From: Bacteroidales bacterium
GTDB taxonomy: Bacteria; Bacteroidota; Bacteroidia; Bacteroidales; UBA932
Assembly (NCBI GenBank): GCA_017554335.1
Contig: JAFZIO010000059.1
Location: 1 to 64,000, forward strand
Direction: 5' to 3'
DNA: 64,000 bases
A program made the translations under genes and the position numbers. A model generated the notes under the pieces. It saw nothing but the letters and a program-made list of their open reading frames with translations. It ran no database searches and was not told the origin of the DNA. How positions within the stretch are numbered: the stretch's first letter is position 1; every line of letters starts with the position of its first letter. This document shows positions 16,514 through 25,109 of this stretch, piece by piece.

Positions 16514-17464
16514 ATGGACAACTCTGTAATTGAATTACTGGACGGCATTAACGTAACCATGAACGCCGGCGGCATGAACACTATCAACATAGTGCTCGCT
16601 TTTGTGATGTTCGGCGTAGCGCTGGGAATCAAGCCCCGCATGTTCGTGGAAGTGTTCCGCAAACCCAAATCCGTCATACTGGGCATGTGCTCGCAGCTTA
16701 TCCTGCTGCCTCTGCTCACCTTCGGTCTCACCCTGCTCTTCGGCAAATGGATCAGCTGGTCCATGGCCCTGGGAATGATACTGGTGGCTTCCTGCCCCGG
16801 CGGAAACATTTCCAATTTCATGTCGTCGCTCAGCAAGGCCAACATAGAGCTTTCCGTCAGCCTTACGGCAATAAGCACGGCCCTCTGCGTCCTTATGACC
16901 CCGTTCAATTTCTGGCTTTACGGAAACCTGTATCTGGACATAGCCAGCGTGCGCGCAGACGTGCCTCAGCTGGTAATTCCTCTCTGGGACGTTTTCAAGA
17001 CCATTTTCATCCTGCTGGGTATTCCCCTTACCCTGGGTATCCTTACTTCACAGTATCTGCCCAAGGTGGCTGAAAAGCTCAAGAAGCCCATGCAGTGGTT
17101 CAGCATCATCTTCTTCATCGCCATGGTGGTGCTTTCTTTCTGGAGCAACCGCGCGGCTTTCCTTCAGTGCATCAAGTACATCTTCCTGATTGTCTTGATC
17201 CACAATCTGCTGGCACTGCTCACCGGCTTCAGCGTGGGTTCGGTTTTCAAGGTGTCCAAAGCTGACCGCAGAACCCTTACAATAGAGACCGGCATACAGA
17301 ACAGCGGCCTGGGCCTTGCCCTGCTGCTGGGTACCAGCATCTTTGCCGGCCTTCCTCCTCACGGAGGCATGTTGGTTATCACTGCCTGGTGGGGCGTATG
17401 GCATATTGTCAGCGGCCTCACCGTCAGCGGCCTCTTCCTTTTGTCTGACAGGAAAAAGAAATAA
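16514..17464 (+). CDS. BASS-family (bile acid:sodium symporter-like) transporter
   Basis: A 316-residue membrane protein of about nine to ten helices. MFGVALGIKPRMF and ASCPGGNISNFMSSLSKAN (the sodium-binding crossover region), IETGIQNSGLGLALLLG and the C-terminal AWWGVWHIVSGL are hallmarks of the BASS superfamily. Bacterial members carry pantoate, pyruvate, keto acids or other organic anions rather than bile salts, so the family name should not be taken as substrate. It lies between the aminotransferase and the DUF5722 lipoprotein, two bases before the latter. Confidence 0.88.
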   Translation: MDNSVIELLDGINVTMNAGGMNTINIVLAFVMFGVALGIKPRMFVEVFRKPKSVILGMCSQLILLPLLTFGLTLLFGKWISWSMALGMILVASCPGGNISNFMSSLSKANIELSVSLTAISTALCVLMTPFNFWLYGNLYLDIASVRADVPQLVIPLWDVFKTIFILLGIPLTLGILTSQYLPKVAEKLKKPMQWFSIIFFIAMVVLSFWSNRAAFLQCIKYIFLIVLIHNLLALLTGFSVGSVFKVSKADRRTLTIETGIQNSGLGLALLLGTSIFAGLPPHGGMLVITAWWGVWHIVSGLTVSGLFLLSDRKKK

Positions 17465-17466
17465 CG

Positions 17467-19638
17467 ATGAGTAAAAGATATTTAGCACTGGCTTTGTTGC
17501 CGGTGCTTTTGCTTTCCTGCACCCCCAAGCCAATTGATGACGGCCCGGATGAACCGGATCCGGTAGTACCTGACGAGCCCGAAGTGGTCGATCCTCCCCA
17601 GCCGGAGCCGAAGCACGTGGACCCTGTTGCCCTCTCCTTCGTGGAAAAGGGAAAATACGACATCACTTTCACCCACGACGGGAGTACGGGGGAGTGGACT
17701 CTTAACACTACCGGAACGGACCCTTATATTTATTTGGACGCTCTCAGTCAGGACCTGGAGGAGGAGCATAGGATACTGAGCTTCGATTATAAATGTACCA
17801 GCGGCATAGATGACCTTCAGGTGTTTTACGGCAGGGCTATTGCCGAGAACCGTTCAAGGCACTTCGGAAGTATACCGGCAAGCAGCGGAGACAGCTGGAA
17901 GAGCTATGGATGCCGTATAGCAGAGGACCGTATCAGCTATTCCTGGGGCAAGTCGGGCGAGAATATGCGCCTCGACTTCGGCACCAGGAAAGGCATCAAG
18001 ATCATCATCAAGAACCTCTGTATCAGGGAGATGAACGACGATGAGCTGGCGGCGTACCAGGCAGATCTGGCCAAGGCCCAGGGCAAGGATGCCGAGGCGG
18101 CCAGGATAGGGGAATACCTGACGCGCAGCTTCCCGTGCAGTATCACAGAAGTTAAAGTAAGCGCCAGCGATGTTACAATAAAGGCTACTACAGATGGCAA
18201 CGGAGCCTACTTCCTCGCCGACATAGCGCCGTGGGAAAGCATCACAGAGGCAAAATCGTTCAGCCTTGCCGGCGGCTCGGAGGGGAGCACTTCATCTTCC
18301 GCTACGCTGAGCCGATATGTGTCGCGCGACGGACTTCCTGAGTATGACCGCCTGCTGTCGCGCTTCGCAATTGTCAGGCAGGACGGCACGGTATGCTCCC
18401 ATGCCCGCTACGCCGATGAGATAGCTTCTCCGTTCAGTCAACCGGTAGTGCCAAAATCCAAGAAGGGCCTCGGCGGCTTCATCTACAACAATAACCTCAG
18501 CGACCTGGATGACCTGGGAATTACCAGCGTCACAGTGAACATAGTGCTGAACTCCATAGTCAACACTGTCAAGACGGGTAACTTCACCATGGAGCACAAA
18601 TTCGGCGGAGTCACATATTACATGGACAAGGGCAACGTGTCTTCGCTCGACAAGGTGATGACCGAATGCTATAAGCGTGGTATAGTAGTGTCTGCCATTC
18701 TTTTGAACCGGCATTCCGATACCATTTCGTCGGCCACGTCACTAATGAAGCACCCGGAGAATGACGGTGGCAACTACAGCATGCAGAATCTCACTGAGGC
18801 AAAGGCCGTAAATGTCTATGCCGCGGTCCTCGATTTCCTTGCAGACCGCTATTCTACAAGCACCTATGGGAAAATTCACCATTGGATCATCAACAACGAG
18901 GTCGACGCTGCCAAAGAGTGGACCAACATGGGTGACCAGCCGGAATGGCGCTATATGGACGCATACGTGAAGTCCATGCGCGTTTGCCACAACATTGTGC
19001 ACCAGTATGATTCCAACGCCTCCGTGATGATTTCCCTGACCCACAGTTGGGGCAAGGCGGAATTCCAGTATGCTTCCAAGAGCCTGCTGGAAGACCTCTG
19101 CAAGTTCAGCACGGCGGAAGGGGACTTCCTGTGGGGCGTAGCATATCATCCATATCCCCAGGTCCTCAGTAAGCCTGATTTCTGGAAGGACGATACTTCT
19201 GCAACATATTCGGCCAGCTCTCCTTATTGTACATTCAAGAATCTTGAGGTCGTAAGCGACTGGATGCTGGACAAGGCCCATTATTACAAGGGCTCGCAGA
19301 AGCGAATACTCTTCCTGTCGGAGAACGGCACCAATTCGCCTTCGTACAGCGAGACGGACCTGGCCCGTCAGGCGGCAGGCGCTGCCTGGGCGTGGAAGAA
19401 AGTGGCGGCCCTGGACGGCATTGACGGCATTCAGTGGCACAACTGGCGGGACAACCGTGCCGAGGGTGGCCTCATGATAGGCTTGCGCCGCTTCCCGGAC
19501 GATTCTGCAGATCCCAACGGCAAGAAGCCGGCGTGGTACGTCTGGCAGGCCGCCGGCACCGCCAGCGAATCGGCGGTCTTCGACCCTTACCTCAGCGTTA
19601 TCGGCATCAGCAGCTGGAACGACATTTTTGGCAAGTAG
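17467..19638 (+). CDS. DUF5722 lipoprotein, glycoside hydrolase-like
   Basis: The 723-residue protein has a lipoprotein signal (LPVLLLSC, lipid on Cys18), an acidic Pro-rich linker, a beta-rich N-terminal module and a DUF5722 domain with a TIM-barrel look. INNEVDA (conserved Asn-Glu, acid/base-like) and LSENGTNSPSYSETD (nucleophile-like Glu) resemble the two catalytic Glu residues of clan A glycoside hydrolases, and WGVAYHPYPQ fits a barrel strand. Activity on a particular glycan is not known to me. It is the last gene of the valS run; a large structured palindrome follows. Confidence 0.82.
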   Translation: MSKRYLALALLPVLLLSCTPKPIDDGPDEPDPVVPDEPEVVDPPQPEPKHVDPVALSFVEKGKYDITFTHDGSTGEWTLNTTGTDPYIYLDALSQDLEEEHRILSFDYKCTSGIDDLQVFYGRAIAENRSRHFGSIPASSGDSWKSYGCRIAEDRISYSWGKSGENMRLDFGTRKGIKIIIKNLCIREMNDDELAAYQADLAKAQGKDAEAARIGEYLTRSFPCSITEVKVSASDVTIKATTDGNGAYFLADIAPWESITEAKSFSLAGGSEGSTSSSATLSRYVSRDGLPEYDRLLSRFAIVRQDGTVCSHARYADEIASPFSQPVVPKSKKGLGGFIYNNNLSDLDDLGITSVTVNIVLNSIVNTVKTGNFTMEHKFGGVTYYMDKGNVSSLDKVMTECYKRGIVVSAILLNRHSDTISSATSLMKHPENDGGNYSMQNLTEAKAVNVYAAVLDFLADRYSTSTYGKIHHWIINNEVDAAKEWTNMGDQPEWRYMDAYVKSMRVCHNIVHQYDSNASVMISLTHSWGKAEFQYASKSLLEDLCKFSTAEGDFLWGVAYHPYPQVLSKPDFWKDDTSATYSASSPYCTFKNLEVVSDWMLDKAHYYKGSQKRILFLSENGTNSPSYSETDLARQAAGAAWAWKKVAALDGIDGIQWHNWRDNRAEGGLMIGLRRFPDDSADPNGKKPAWYVWQAAGTASESAVFDPYLSVIGISSWNDIFGK

Positions 19639-19652
19639 CTACGCGGAGTGAG

Positions 19653-19763
19653 GCTGGGGGCTGTCCCGACAACCCGTGGCCGCCCGTGGCCACGTGAACG
19701 GGAGGGGCCCAGCCTCGGCTGGGAGGGATGAGCGGAGCGAAGGTTTGTCGGAACAGCTCCCAG
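19653..19763. repeat. Cloverleaf-like palindromic element
   Basis: GCTGGGGGCTGTCCCGACAA (19653-19672) and TTGTCGGAACAGCTCCCAGC (19744-19763) are 18/20 complementary. Within the loop are two more hairpins, CGTGGCC/GGCCACG and CCCAGCC/GGCTGGG. The element separates two convergent genes. It could be a terminator for both or a REP/MITE-type repeat. Confidence 0.7.
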
Positions 19764-19778
19764 CGAAAGCAGCAGTAG

Positions 19779-21497
19779 CTACTGCAGCTCGCTGAGTTCC
19801 AGCCAGCGGGTTTCTTTTTCGTCGATGGCGGATTTGACTTCCTGGTAGCGGGCGGAGGCGGCGGTGATGCGCTGATAGTCGTCCGTGCCGCCGGCGAGCA
19901 GGGCCTCCAGCTCCTTCTGCTCGGCGTTGAGCGCCTCCAGGTCGGCCTCCAGCTGCTCCAGCTCTCGCTTCTCCTTCCAGCTCAGCTTTCGCGGCGCGTC
20001 GCTCTTCGGCTTCTCACGTACCGGTTTGGGCTCGGCCGCCTGCTGGCGTGCGCGCTCCTCCTTCCGGAGGTCCTCCATGTAGCTGCGGTACTCGCTGTAG
20101 CCGCCTATGAAGTCCTTGATGACGCCACCGCCGCAGAAGACGAAGAGGTGGTCTACCAGACGGTCGAGGAAGTGGCGGTCGTGCGTCACTATGAGCAGGG
20201 TGCCCTTGAAGTCCAGCAGATGCTCCTCCAGAATGTTCAGGGTGACTATATCGAGGTCGTTGGTAGGCTCGTCCAGTATGAGCACGTTGGGCTCCTGCAT
20301 CAGCACCGTAAGCAGGTAGAGGCGCCTTTTCTCGCCCCCGGAGAGACGGTCGATGCGGTTGTTCCACATCTCGTGAGGGAAGAGGAAGCGTTCAAGCAGA
20401 CGGGTGTCGGGAACGACCTCCATGACGGTGTCGTCCGGCCTGAACTCTATGCCCGTCTGGCGGTAGTAGCCTATGCGGACAGACTCGCCGCGCTTTACGG
20501 CAGGGTCGTCGCTGTCGGCCAGGAGGTTCAGGAAGGTGCTCTTGCCAATGCCGTTGCCGCCTACAATTCCGACCCTCTCGCCGCGCTGGAAGTTATAGGT
20601 GAAATGGTCGATTAGCGGCTTGCCGTTCCAATTGAAGCACAGGTCTTTACAGTCGATCACCTGCTTCCCCAGATAAGATGCTCCGGAGAGTCCTTCCATG
20701 GATACGCGCCTGACAGTATATGTGTCTTCCGCCCTGGCCTTTATCTCCTTGAACGCCTCCTTGCGGTACTTGGCCTTGCCGGTGCGGGCGCAGGGGGTGG
20801 CGTGTATCCACTCCAGCTCGCGCCTCATTATATTACGTATGCGTTCCGTTTCCGCGTTGTAGTTGCTTATACGCTCGTCGCGCTTCTGCAGGTAGTTCTC
20901 GTAGTCGCCGCGGTAGATGTATATGGAGCCGCGGTCCATTTCCATAATGGTATTGCACACGCGGTCCAGGAAGTAGCGGTCGTGGGATACCATGAAAAGC
21001 GTGCAGCGGGAGCGCTTCAGGGCGTTTTCCAGGTACTCGATGGCGTCCAGGTCCAGATGGTTGGTTGGCTCGTCCATTATGAGGAAATCGGCGTCGGCAG
21101 CCAGCATCTCAGTGATGGCCACCCGCTTGACTTCGCCTCCGGAGAGCTCGCACATGCGTTTTTCAGGGCTCAGGCCAAGCTCGTCAAGGATGCGGCGGAT
21201 GCGGAGCTCGTGCTCGAAGTCATCGGTCGCCAGCTGCTGGCCCACGGTGAGTTGCGGGTCGTAGTCGTATTCCTGCTCCAGGAAGGCTATGCGCACGTCG
21301 CGGAGGAATTTGATGCTGCCGCCCGAATCGGATTTGTCCTTGCCGGCGAGGATGCGCAGCAGGGAAGTCTTGCCCGTGCCGTTGGGCGCCACCAGGGCTA
21401 TTTTGTCCCCTTCGTTAATATTGAAGCCTATGTGGTCGAACAGGACCTTGGTCCCGTACGACTTGGAAATGTTCTCTATCTGAAGGTACGACGGCAT
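19779..21497 (-). CDS. Uup-like ABC-F ATPase
   Basis: This 572-residue soluble twin ABC protein has APNGTGKTS, LSGGEVKRV and DEPTNHLDLD in cassette 1 and GGNGIGKST, LSGGEKRRL and DEPTNDLDIV in cassette 2. The second DEPTNDLD and the C-terminal coiled coil (LSWKEKRELEQLEADLEALN) match Uup/TupA-type ABC-F proteins, which bind ribosomes and branched DNA. It is distinct from the ABC-F at 12365. It is the last gene of a three-gene minus-strand operon and its start is two bases after the ArsP_2 gene stop. Confidence 0.92.
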   Translation of the reverse strand: MPSYLQIENISKSYGTKVLFDHIGFNINEGDKIALVAPNGTGKTSLLRILAGKDKSDSGGSIKFLRDVRIAFLEQEYDYDPQLTVGQQLATDDFEHELRIRRILDELGLSPEKRMCELSGGEVKRVAITEMLAADADFLIMDEPTNHLDLDAIEYLENALKRSRCTLFMVSHDRYFLDRVCNTIMEMDRGSIYIYRGDYENYLQKRDERISNYNAETERIRNIMRRELEWIHATPCARTGKAKYRKEAFKEIKARAEDTYTVRRVSMEGLSGASYLGKQVIDCKDLCFNWNGKPLIDHFTYNFQRGERVGIVGGNGIGKSTFLNLLADSDDPAVKRGESVRIGYYRQTGIEFRPDDTVMEVVPDTRLLERFLFPHEMWNNRIDRLSGGEKRRLYLLTVLMQEPNVLILDEPTNDLDIVTLNILEEHLLDFKGTLLIVTHDRHFLDRLVDHLFVFCGGGVIKDFIGGYSEYRSYMEDLRKEERARQQAAEPKPVREKPKSDAPRKLSWKEKRELEQLEADLEALNAEQKELEALLAGGTDDYQRITAASARYQEVKSAIDEKETRWLELSELQ

Positions 21498-21499
21498 GG

Positions 21500-22576
21500 C
21501 TAAGGGATGAAGGCCCAGGCTCCGAATCCGATGATGAGTGCTACGATGCAGTTGACCGCCTTGGCACGCAGGAAGGCGCCCTTTGATTCCGCCAGCAGGG
21601 GCAGGGAGGCATGGCCGTCCTGGCTTATGCAGCTGGCCAGGAGCACCGGCGCCGGTATCACTCCGGCAGCGAAGAGCGTTACGAAAATGAGGTGCGGGCC
21701 CGACTCGGGGATAATGCCGATAAGGGTAGCCAGCAGTATCATGAGTGCCGTGTTGGCGCTAATCCAGCTGCTGATGTCGAAGACCTCGGTGATGAAGCCG
21801 AGCAGCACCAGCACTCCGAAGGTCCACGCGAAGATCTTGGGTACGTGGCGGGCTATAACATGGCTCCACAGGTGACCTTCCACGAAGTGGTCGGAGCCGA
21901 ATGCAGCAACGGCCAGCATTATAACGCTCAGGCCGGCGAAGAGCATGTTCATCCAGTCTTCGCTAAGGAGGTTGAATCCGTGCTCGTCGTGCCCTTCCGC
22001 GCCTTCGTGCTCATGCTCCAGCATGCCGCTGGCGAGGGCTGCGATATACAGGGCGATGCCCGCGAAAAGCACCACACGCTTCCAGCTGAAGCTGCGCTTG
22101 CGTTTGTGCTCATGCTCGTGGTGAGTGTCCTCTTCGTGCAGCTCCATATGGCCGCAGGCTTTAAGCGTAAGCGGCTTGAGACCCACTTTCGGCCCCAGGT
22201 AGTCGATAATGACGCCGGTAGCTATGCCTACAGCCAGGCATATGCCCGATATCAGCAGCGCCTTGCCGGGAAAGAGGGTCAGCATCACGAACGATTCGTC
22301 GCCTGCGGTGGCGATGAGCATGGCCACAAGGGCGCCGAAGCTTATCATTCCGTGCGAAAACAGGGATACGGACGCAAAGCCGCCCATGCAACCGGGAATC
22401 CATCCCAGCAGCGCCGAGAGCACTATCTGGCCGAATTTCGACCCCTGCAGGCGCTGGAAGAAACGGCCGCTGGAACTGATGTTCAGGCTCTCTATCATCA
22501 TCATCATTATCACCACCATGCCGGTGATGAGAACCGCGGCGCGCAGGGCGTCTATCAGTATGTCGGCAATGTCCAT
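21500..22576 (-). CDS. Putative manganese transporter, ArsP_2 family
   Basis: The 358-residue membrane protein has about nine to ten helices. MMMMIESLNIS, LGWIPGCMGGFASVSLFSHG, TAGDESFVMLTLFPGKAL and LIGIIPESGPHLIFVTLFAAG are the two inverted-repeat signatures of the ArsP_2/putative manganese transporter family (PF11449). Two His-rich loops (LHEEDTHHEHEHKRKR and EHEHEGAEGHDEHG) suggest handling of a divalent metal. Substrate is a family-level inference. It abuts the esterase gene, with no bases between. Confidence 0.85.
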   Translation of the reverse strand: MDIADILIDALRAAVLITGMVVIMMMMIESLNISSSGRFFQRLQGSKFGQIVLSALLGWIPGCMGGFASVSLFSHGMISFGALVAMLIATAGDESFVMLTLFPGKALLISGICLAVGIATGVIIDYLGPKVGLKPLTLKACGHMELHEEDTHHEHEHKRKRSFSWKRVVLFAGIALYIAALASGMLEHEHEGAEGHDEHGFNLLSEDWMNMLFAGLSVIMLAVAAFGSDHFVEGHLWSHVIARHVPKIFAWTFGVLVLLGFITEVFDISSWISANTALMILLATLIGIIPESGPHLIFVTLFAAGVIPAPVLLASCISQDGHASLPLLAESKGAFLRAKAVNCIVALIIGFGAWAFIP

Positions 22577-23521
22577 TTAACGCTTGTAGATGTAGTCCAG
22601 GGTTATACTCTTCCAGACAGGGATGGAAGGGTCTGTAATGGATGCGTCCACGATACGCCTCTGCCCGAGTATCACATTGGCCTCCAGGAAGCGTTTCTGC
22701 TCGGGCCAGGTGGCCTCCATTGCTGCAGCAATATCGTGATTGTGACCGGGATAGCGGCAGATGTTGTATACATATCCGTTCTTGATGAATATGTCGCTTA
22801 CCAGCGAGCTGCTGCCGTAATAGCCAAGCTTGCCGAAGGCCAGTTTCTTGTATGTTACCGCTTCGTCTGCGTCGCCGTGGAAGAGCAGCTGAGGTGCAGG
22901 CTCTGAGAGGTATTTAGGCATGCCGGAATCGGACATTATAGCGCCGGCAAAGGACATGACGCCTTTGAAGCGGAAGCCCTCCGGAAGGATGGCCGTGCGT
23001 TCGGTGGGGGAGCAGGTCTCCAGCTCGGAGGAGAGGGAAATCATGGCTCCCGCGGAGCTGCCGGAGATGACTATGTTGTCCGGGTCTATGCCCAGGGCTT
23101 CGCTGTTGTCGGCAATAAACCGCACGGCGGAGAAGACATCTTCCACTCCCATATCCACGGCCCTTTTGACCTTCTTTGCGCTTTCTGCTATGCCGAAGAG
23201 CCCGAAATCGAGCTTCTCACCCTTGAGCCCCAGGCGGTAATCAATAGATACAAAGGTGTAGCCGTCTGCAAGAATGTGCTTCACCCATGGTATTATGTAG
23301 GGGTCGTTGCGCCTGCCGGTGATGAAGCCGCCTCCGAAGACGTAAAGTATAGTCGGTTTGGCTTTTCCGTCCAGGGTCGTAGGGGCCCCGGCCTCAGGAT
23401 AATAGACGTCCAGCGACAGGACCTTGCCGTCGCGCTCCGCAAATACATAAGTGCTGTCCGGCTTCTGCGCCATGGCTGCGCCGGATATGAAGAGCAAAAG
23501 GATCAACAATTTGTAACGCAT
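22577..23521 (-). CDS. Secreted alpha/beta hydrolase (carboxylesterase-like)
   Basis: From the ATG at 23521 the protein has 314 residues with a signal peptide (YKLLILLLFISGAAMAQ). The esterase features are FGGGFITG (HGG-type oxyanion loop), SGSSAGAMISL (nucleophile Ser in GxSxG), FHGDADEAVTY (acidic residue) and RYPGHNHD (catalytic His). It probably hydrolyses short esters, such as acetyl groups on glycans, in the periplasm. The -7 box TACCTTTG ends only three bases before the ATG, an extreme case of the short leaders seen in this window. A TTG two codons upstream lies in the box and is not a likely start. Confidence 0.87.
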   Translation of the reverse strand: MRYKLLILLLFISGAAMAQKPDSTYVFAERDGKVLSLDVYYPEAGAPTTLDGKAKPTILYVFGGGFITGRRNDPYIIPWVKHILADGYTFVSIDYRLGLKGEKLDFGLFGIAESAKKVKRAVDMGVEDVFSAVRFIADNSEALGIDPDNIVISGSSAGAMISLSSELETCSPTERTAILPEGFRFKGVMSFAGAIMSDSGMPKYLSEPAPQLLFHGDADEAVTYKKLAFGKLGYYGSSSLVSDIFIKNGYVYNICRYPGHNHDIAAAMEATWPEQKRFLEANVILGQRRIVDASITDPSIPVWKSITLDYIYKR

Positions 23522-23524
23522 ACG

Positions 23525-23532
23525 CAAAGGTA
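23525..23532 (-). promoter_or_regulatory. -7 box of the esterase operon
   Basis: TACCTTTG on the minus strand with three bases (CGT) to the ATG. A -33 element is not evident. The mRNA would be leaderless if this box is used. Confidence 0.55.
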
Positions 23533-23681
23533 AATAAAATAATCCTTCATGTGAAAGAAAAAACGCCGGCCAGGGTATTAGGGGGTATATAGAGCTGCTG
23601 CGTGAGGACGCAATAGACTTGGATCTCGATCCAGGATGCCTGGAAGGCTCGTTATGCCTTCGTAAAAGGCTCGAAGAAGAT

Positions 23682-23712
23682 AGAAGGGCGCATGGTTGGC
23701 GCCCTTCTCTTA
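23682..23712 (-). terminator. Terminator at the left edge of the accessory island
   Basis: AGAAGGGCGC (23682-23691) pairs perfectly with GCGCCCTTCT (23699-23708). It directly follows the RhuM-Fic stop on the minus strand. The region 23534-23681 holds no gene I can support. Confidence 0.7.
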
Positions 23713-24732
23713 TTTAATGGCTTTCTGATTAATCAAGTTTACTACCACTTTCACCATCGTTTCCATCTCGTCGGTATGACTTTCTGCAATCATCAGGGTC
23801 AGGGCTACCAGAGCGGCGTCTGCAACTCTCTTGGTGCCGTCCGGACGATACAGGATGCCGTTATTCTGCATAAACCAGAGAAAAAGGGTGGCAGCAATTC
23901 TCTTATTACCGTCCACAAACGAGTGGTTTTTTACAACCAGGTACAGTAGCATTGCGGCTTTTTCTTCGATGCTGGGATATAGGTCTTTGCCATCCCAGGT
24001 CTGGTATATCTGACCGATGCTGCTGTGGAAGGATTCGTCCTTCTCTACGCCGAAAAGATCGCTGATGCCAAATTTGTTCCTAAGACTGATAATGGTTTCC
24101 ATTGCGTTTTCATAGGTCGCGTGAAAGCGCTCCGGAGCAGAGGTCCCTTCTAACGTCAGATTCTGGTAATCGTACGCATCAAGTGTATCCAGTGCGTAGG
24201 TGTAGTCCCGCACAACATCGAAGATGGGCATGATCTGGTCATTCTTGGGGCCTTCCAGATAGCCCATCGTACGGCCGACTACTTCAACCAGTGCCTTAAG
24301 GTCTTCGTATTTCTGCTGAATCAGATTGTTTCGAACCACGTAGCCTTTGATAAGGTATTCTTTGAGGACGGTAGTGGCCCATATACGGAATTGTGTACCA
24401 CGTTTCGATTTCACTCGGTATCCAACGGATATAATGACATCCAGGTTATATATTAACTTATCGTGTGTTTGGGTTTTATCTGCAATTGCTCCGTGTCTAG
24501 TGGTTGTTGCATTTTTTGCAACAACCACTTTGGGGTCAAGCTCTCCTTCATTGAATATGTCACTTATGTGTCTGGAAATAACGGACTTGTCTCTATGAAA
24601 AAGTGTTGCCAACTGGTCCTGAGTAAGCCAAACAGTGTCGTTTTCGAATCTAACATCGATACTCGTTGTTCCATCTTCAGTTTGATAGATAACGATTTCT
24701 CCTCTTGAAGTATTATTTGTATTGTTTTCCAT
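23710..24732 (-). CDS. RhuM-like protein fused to a Fic/Doc domain
   Basis: From the ATG at 24732 the protein has 340 residues. The N-terminal half is the RhuM/virulence-protein domain: VWLTQDQLATLFHRDKSVISRHI (a helix-turn-helix), DKLIYNLDVIISVGYRVKS and GTQFRIWATTVLKEYL. The C-terminal half is Fic/Doc, with the active-site motif HSFVDGNKR (270-278), the Doc-like variant. Fic domains transfer AMP or another phosphate-containing group to proteins. This fusion is common on genomic islands and phage-associated regions; its role is unknown, with defence or toxin-antitoxin as candidates. Base composition is AT-richer than flanking genes. The coding region contains a perfect 13-bp hairpin at 24499-24529. 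Confidence 0.9.
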   Translation of the reverse strand: MENNTNNTSRGEIVIYQTEDGTTSIDVRFENDTVWLTQDQLATLFHRDKSVISRHISDIFNEGELDPKVVVAKNATTTRHGAIADKTQTHDKLIYNLDVIISVGYRVKSKRGTQFRIWATTVLKEYLIKGYVVRNNLIQQKYEDLKALVEVVGRTMGYLEGPKNDQIMPIFDVVRDYTYALDTLDAYDYQNLTLEGTSAPERFHATYENAMETIISLRNKFGISDLFGVEKDESFHSSIGQIYQTWDGKDLYPSIEEKAAMLLYLVVKNHSFVDGNKRIAATLFLWFMQNNGILYRPDGTKRVADAALVALTLMIAESHTDEMETMVKVVVNLINQKAIK

Positions 24733-24747
24733 AAATGTGTATTTTTG
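24716..24747 (+). promoter_or_regulatory. Promoter of the small ORF at 24752
   Basis: TTTG (24716-24719), 20 bases, TATTTTTG (24740-24747): a full match to the Bacteroidota consensus. The -33 element lies in the first codons of divergent rhuM-fic. The ATG follows after four bases. Confidence 0.75.
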
Positions 24748-24751
24748 ATTG

Positions 24752-24958
24752 ATGAATGAATTGAACGTCATAACGGTCCCTGCGTTCGATTGGGACGGAT
24801 GTGTGCACACCGCATTTACGGTGTACAGCGATGCCAACGGGGTCCTGCGGACCTCGTCAGGGTGGACGTTGAAGGATGCGATTGATTACTTTGCCCGGTA
24901 TTATGGGCAGAGAAGAGAGATTCTTAGAGTCAAGCGGCCGTTCAAGCCGCAGGTGTGA
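24752..24958 (+). CDS. Small hypothetical protein
   Basis: The 68-residue frame begins at ATG 24752, just after a consensus promoter. The product is balanced and looks globular: VITVPAFDWDGCVHTAFTVY, a DANGVLRTSSGWT turn, LKDAIDYFARYYGQRREI and a basic tail. I recognise no family. The promoter, the absence of frame breaks and the divergent arrangement with rhuM-fic argue for a real gene; a regulator or antitoxin-like partner of the neighbour is conceivable but not shown. Confidence 0.5.
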   Translation: MNELNVITVPAFDWDGCVHTAFTVYSDANGVLRTSSGWTLKDAIDYFARYYGQRREILRVKRPFKPQV

Positions 24959-25073
24959 TTGATTCCCAGGCATAGAGCACAGTTATCCTTGGTAGGGTTA
25001 AACATGCTCCGTTTGATCGAGGACGGAAAACCTGAGAATTGATTCAAAGATACTGTTTTAATCCCGATTTCTC

Positions 25074-25103
25074 TTGCCGATTCAAGAAAAAGCGCTACCT
25101 TTG
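25074..25103 (+). promoter_or_regulatory. Promoter of the small RNA gene
   Basis: TTG (25074-25076), 19 bases, TACCTTTG (25096-25103). Transcription should begin a few bases later, near 25107-25110. Confidence 0.75.
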
Positions 25104-25109
25104 TAAAGA

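Noticed and set aside
16514..17464. Bile acid transporter
   Set aside because: BASS-family membership is clear, but bacterial members mostly carry organic acids; no bile-salt genes are nearby.
23560..23590. Possible att copy of the tRNA-Ala 3' end (a TAGGGGG-containing stretch)
   Set aside because: Only seven to nine bases agree with the tRNA end, too few for an attachment-site duplication.
23590..23712. Open plus-strand stretch reading LLREDAIDLDLDPG with a stop at 23712
   Set aside because: No start codon or promoter and no recognisable family; not enough to call a gene or pseudogene.
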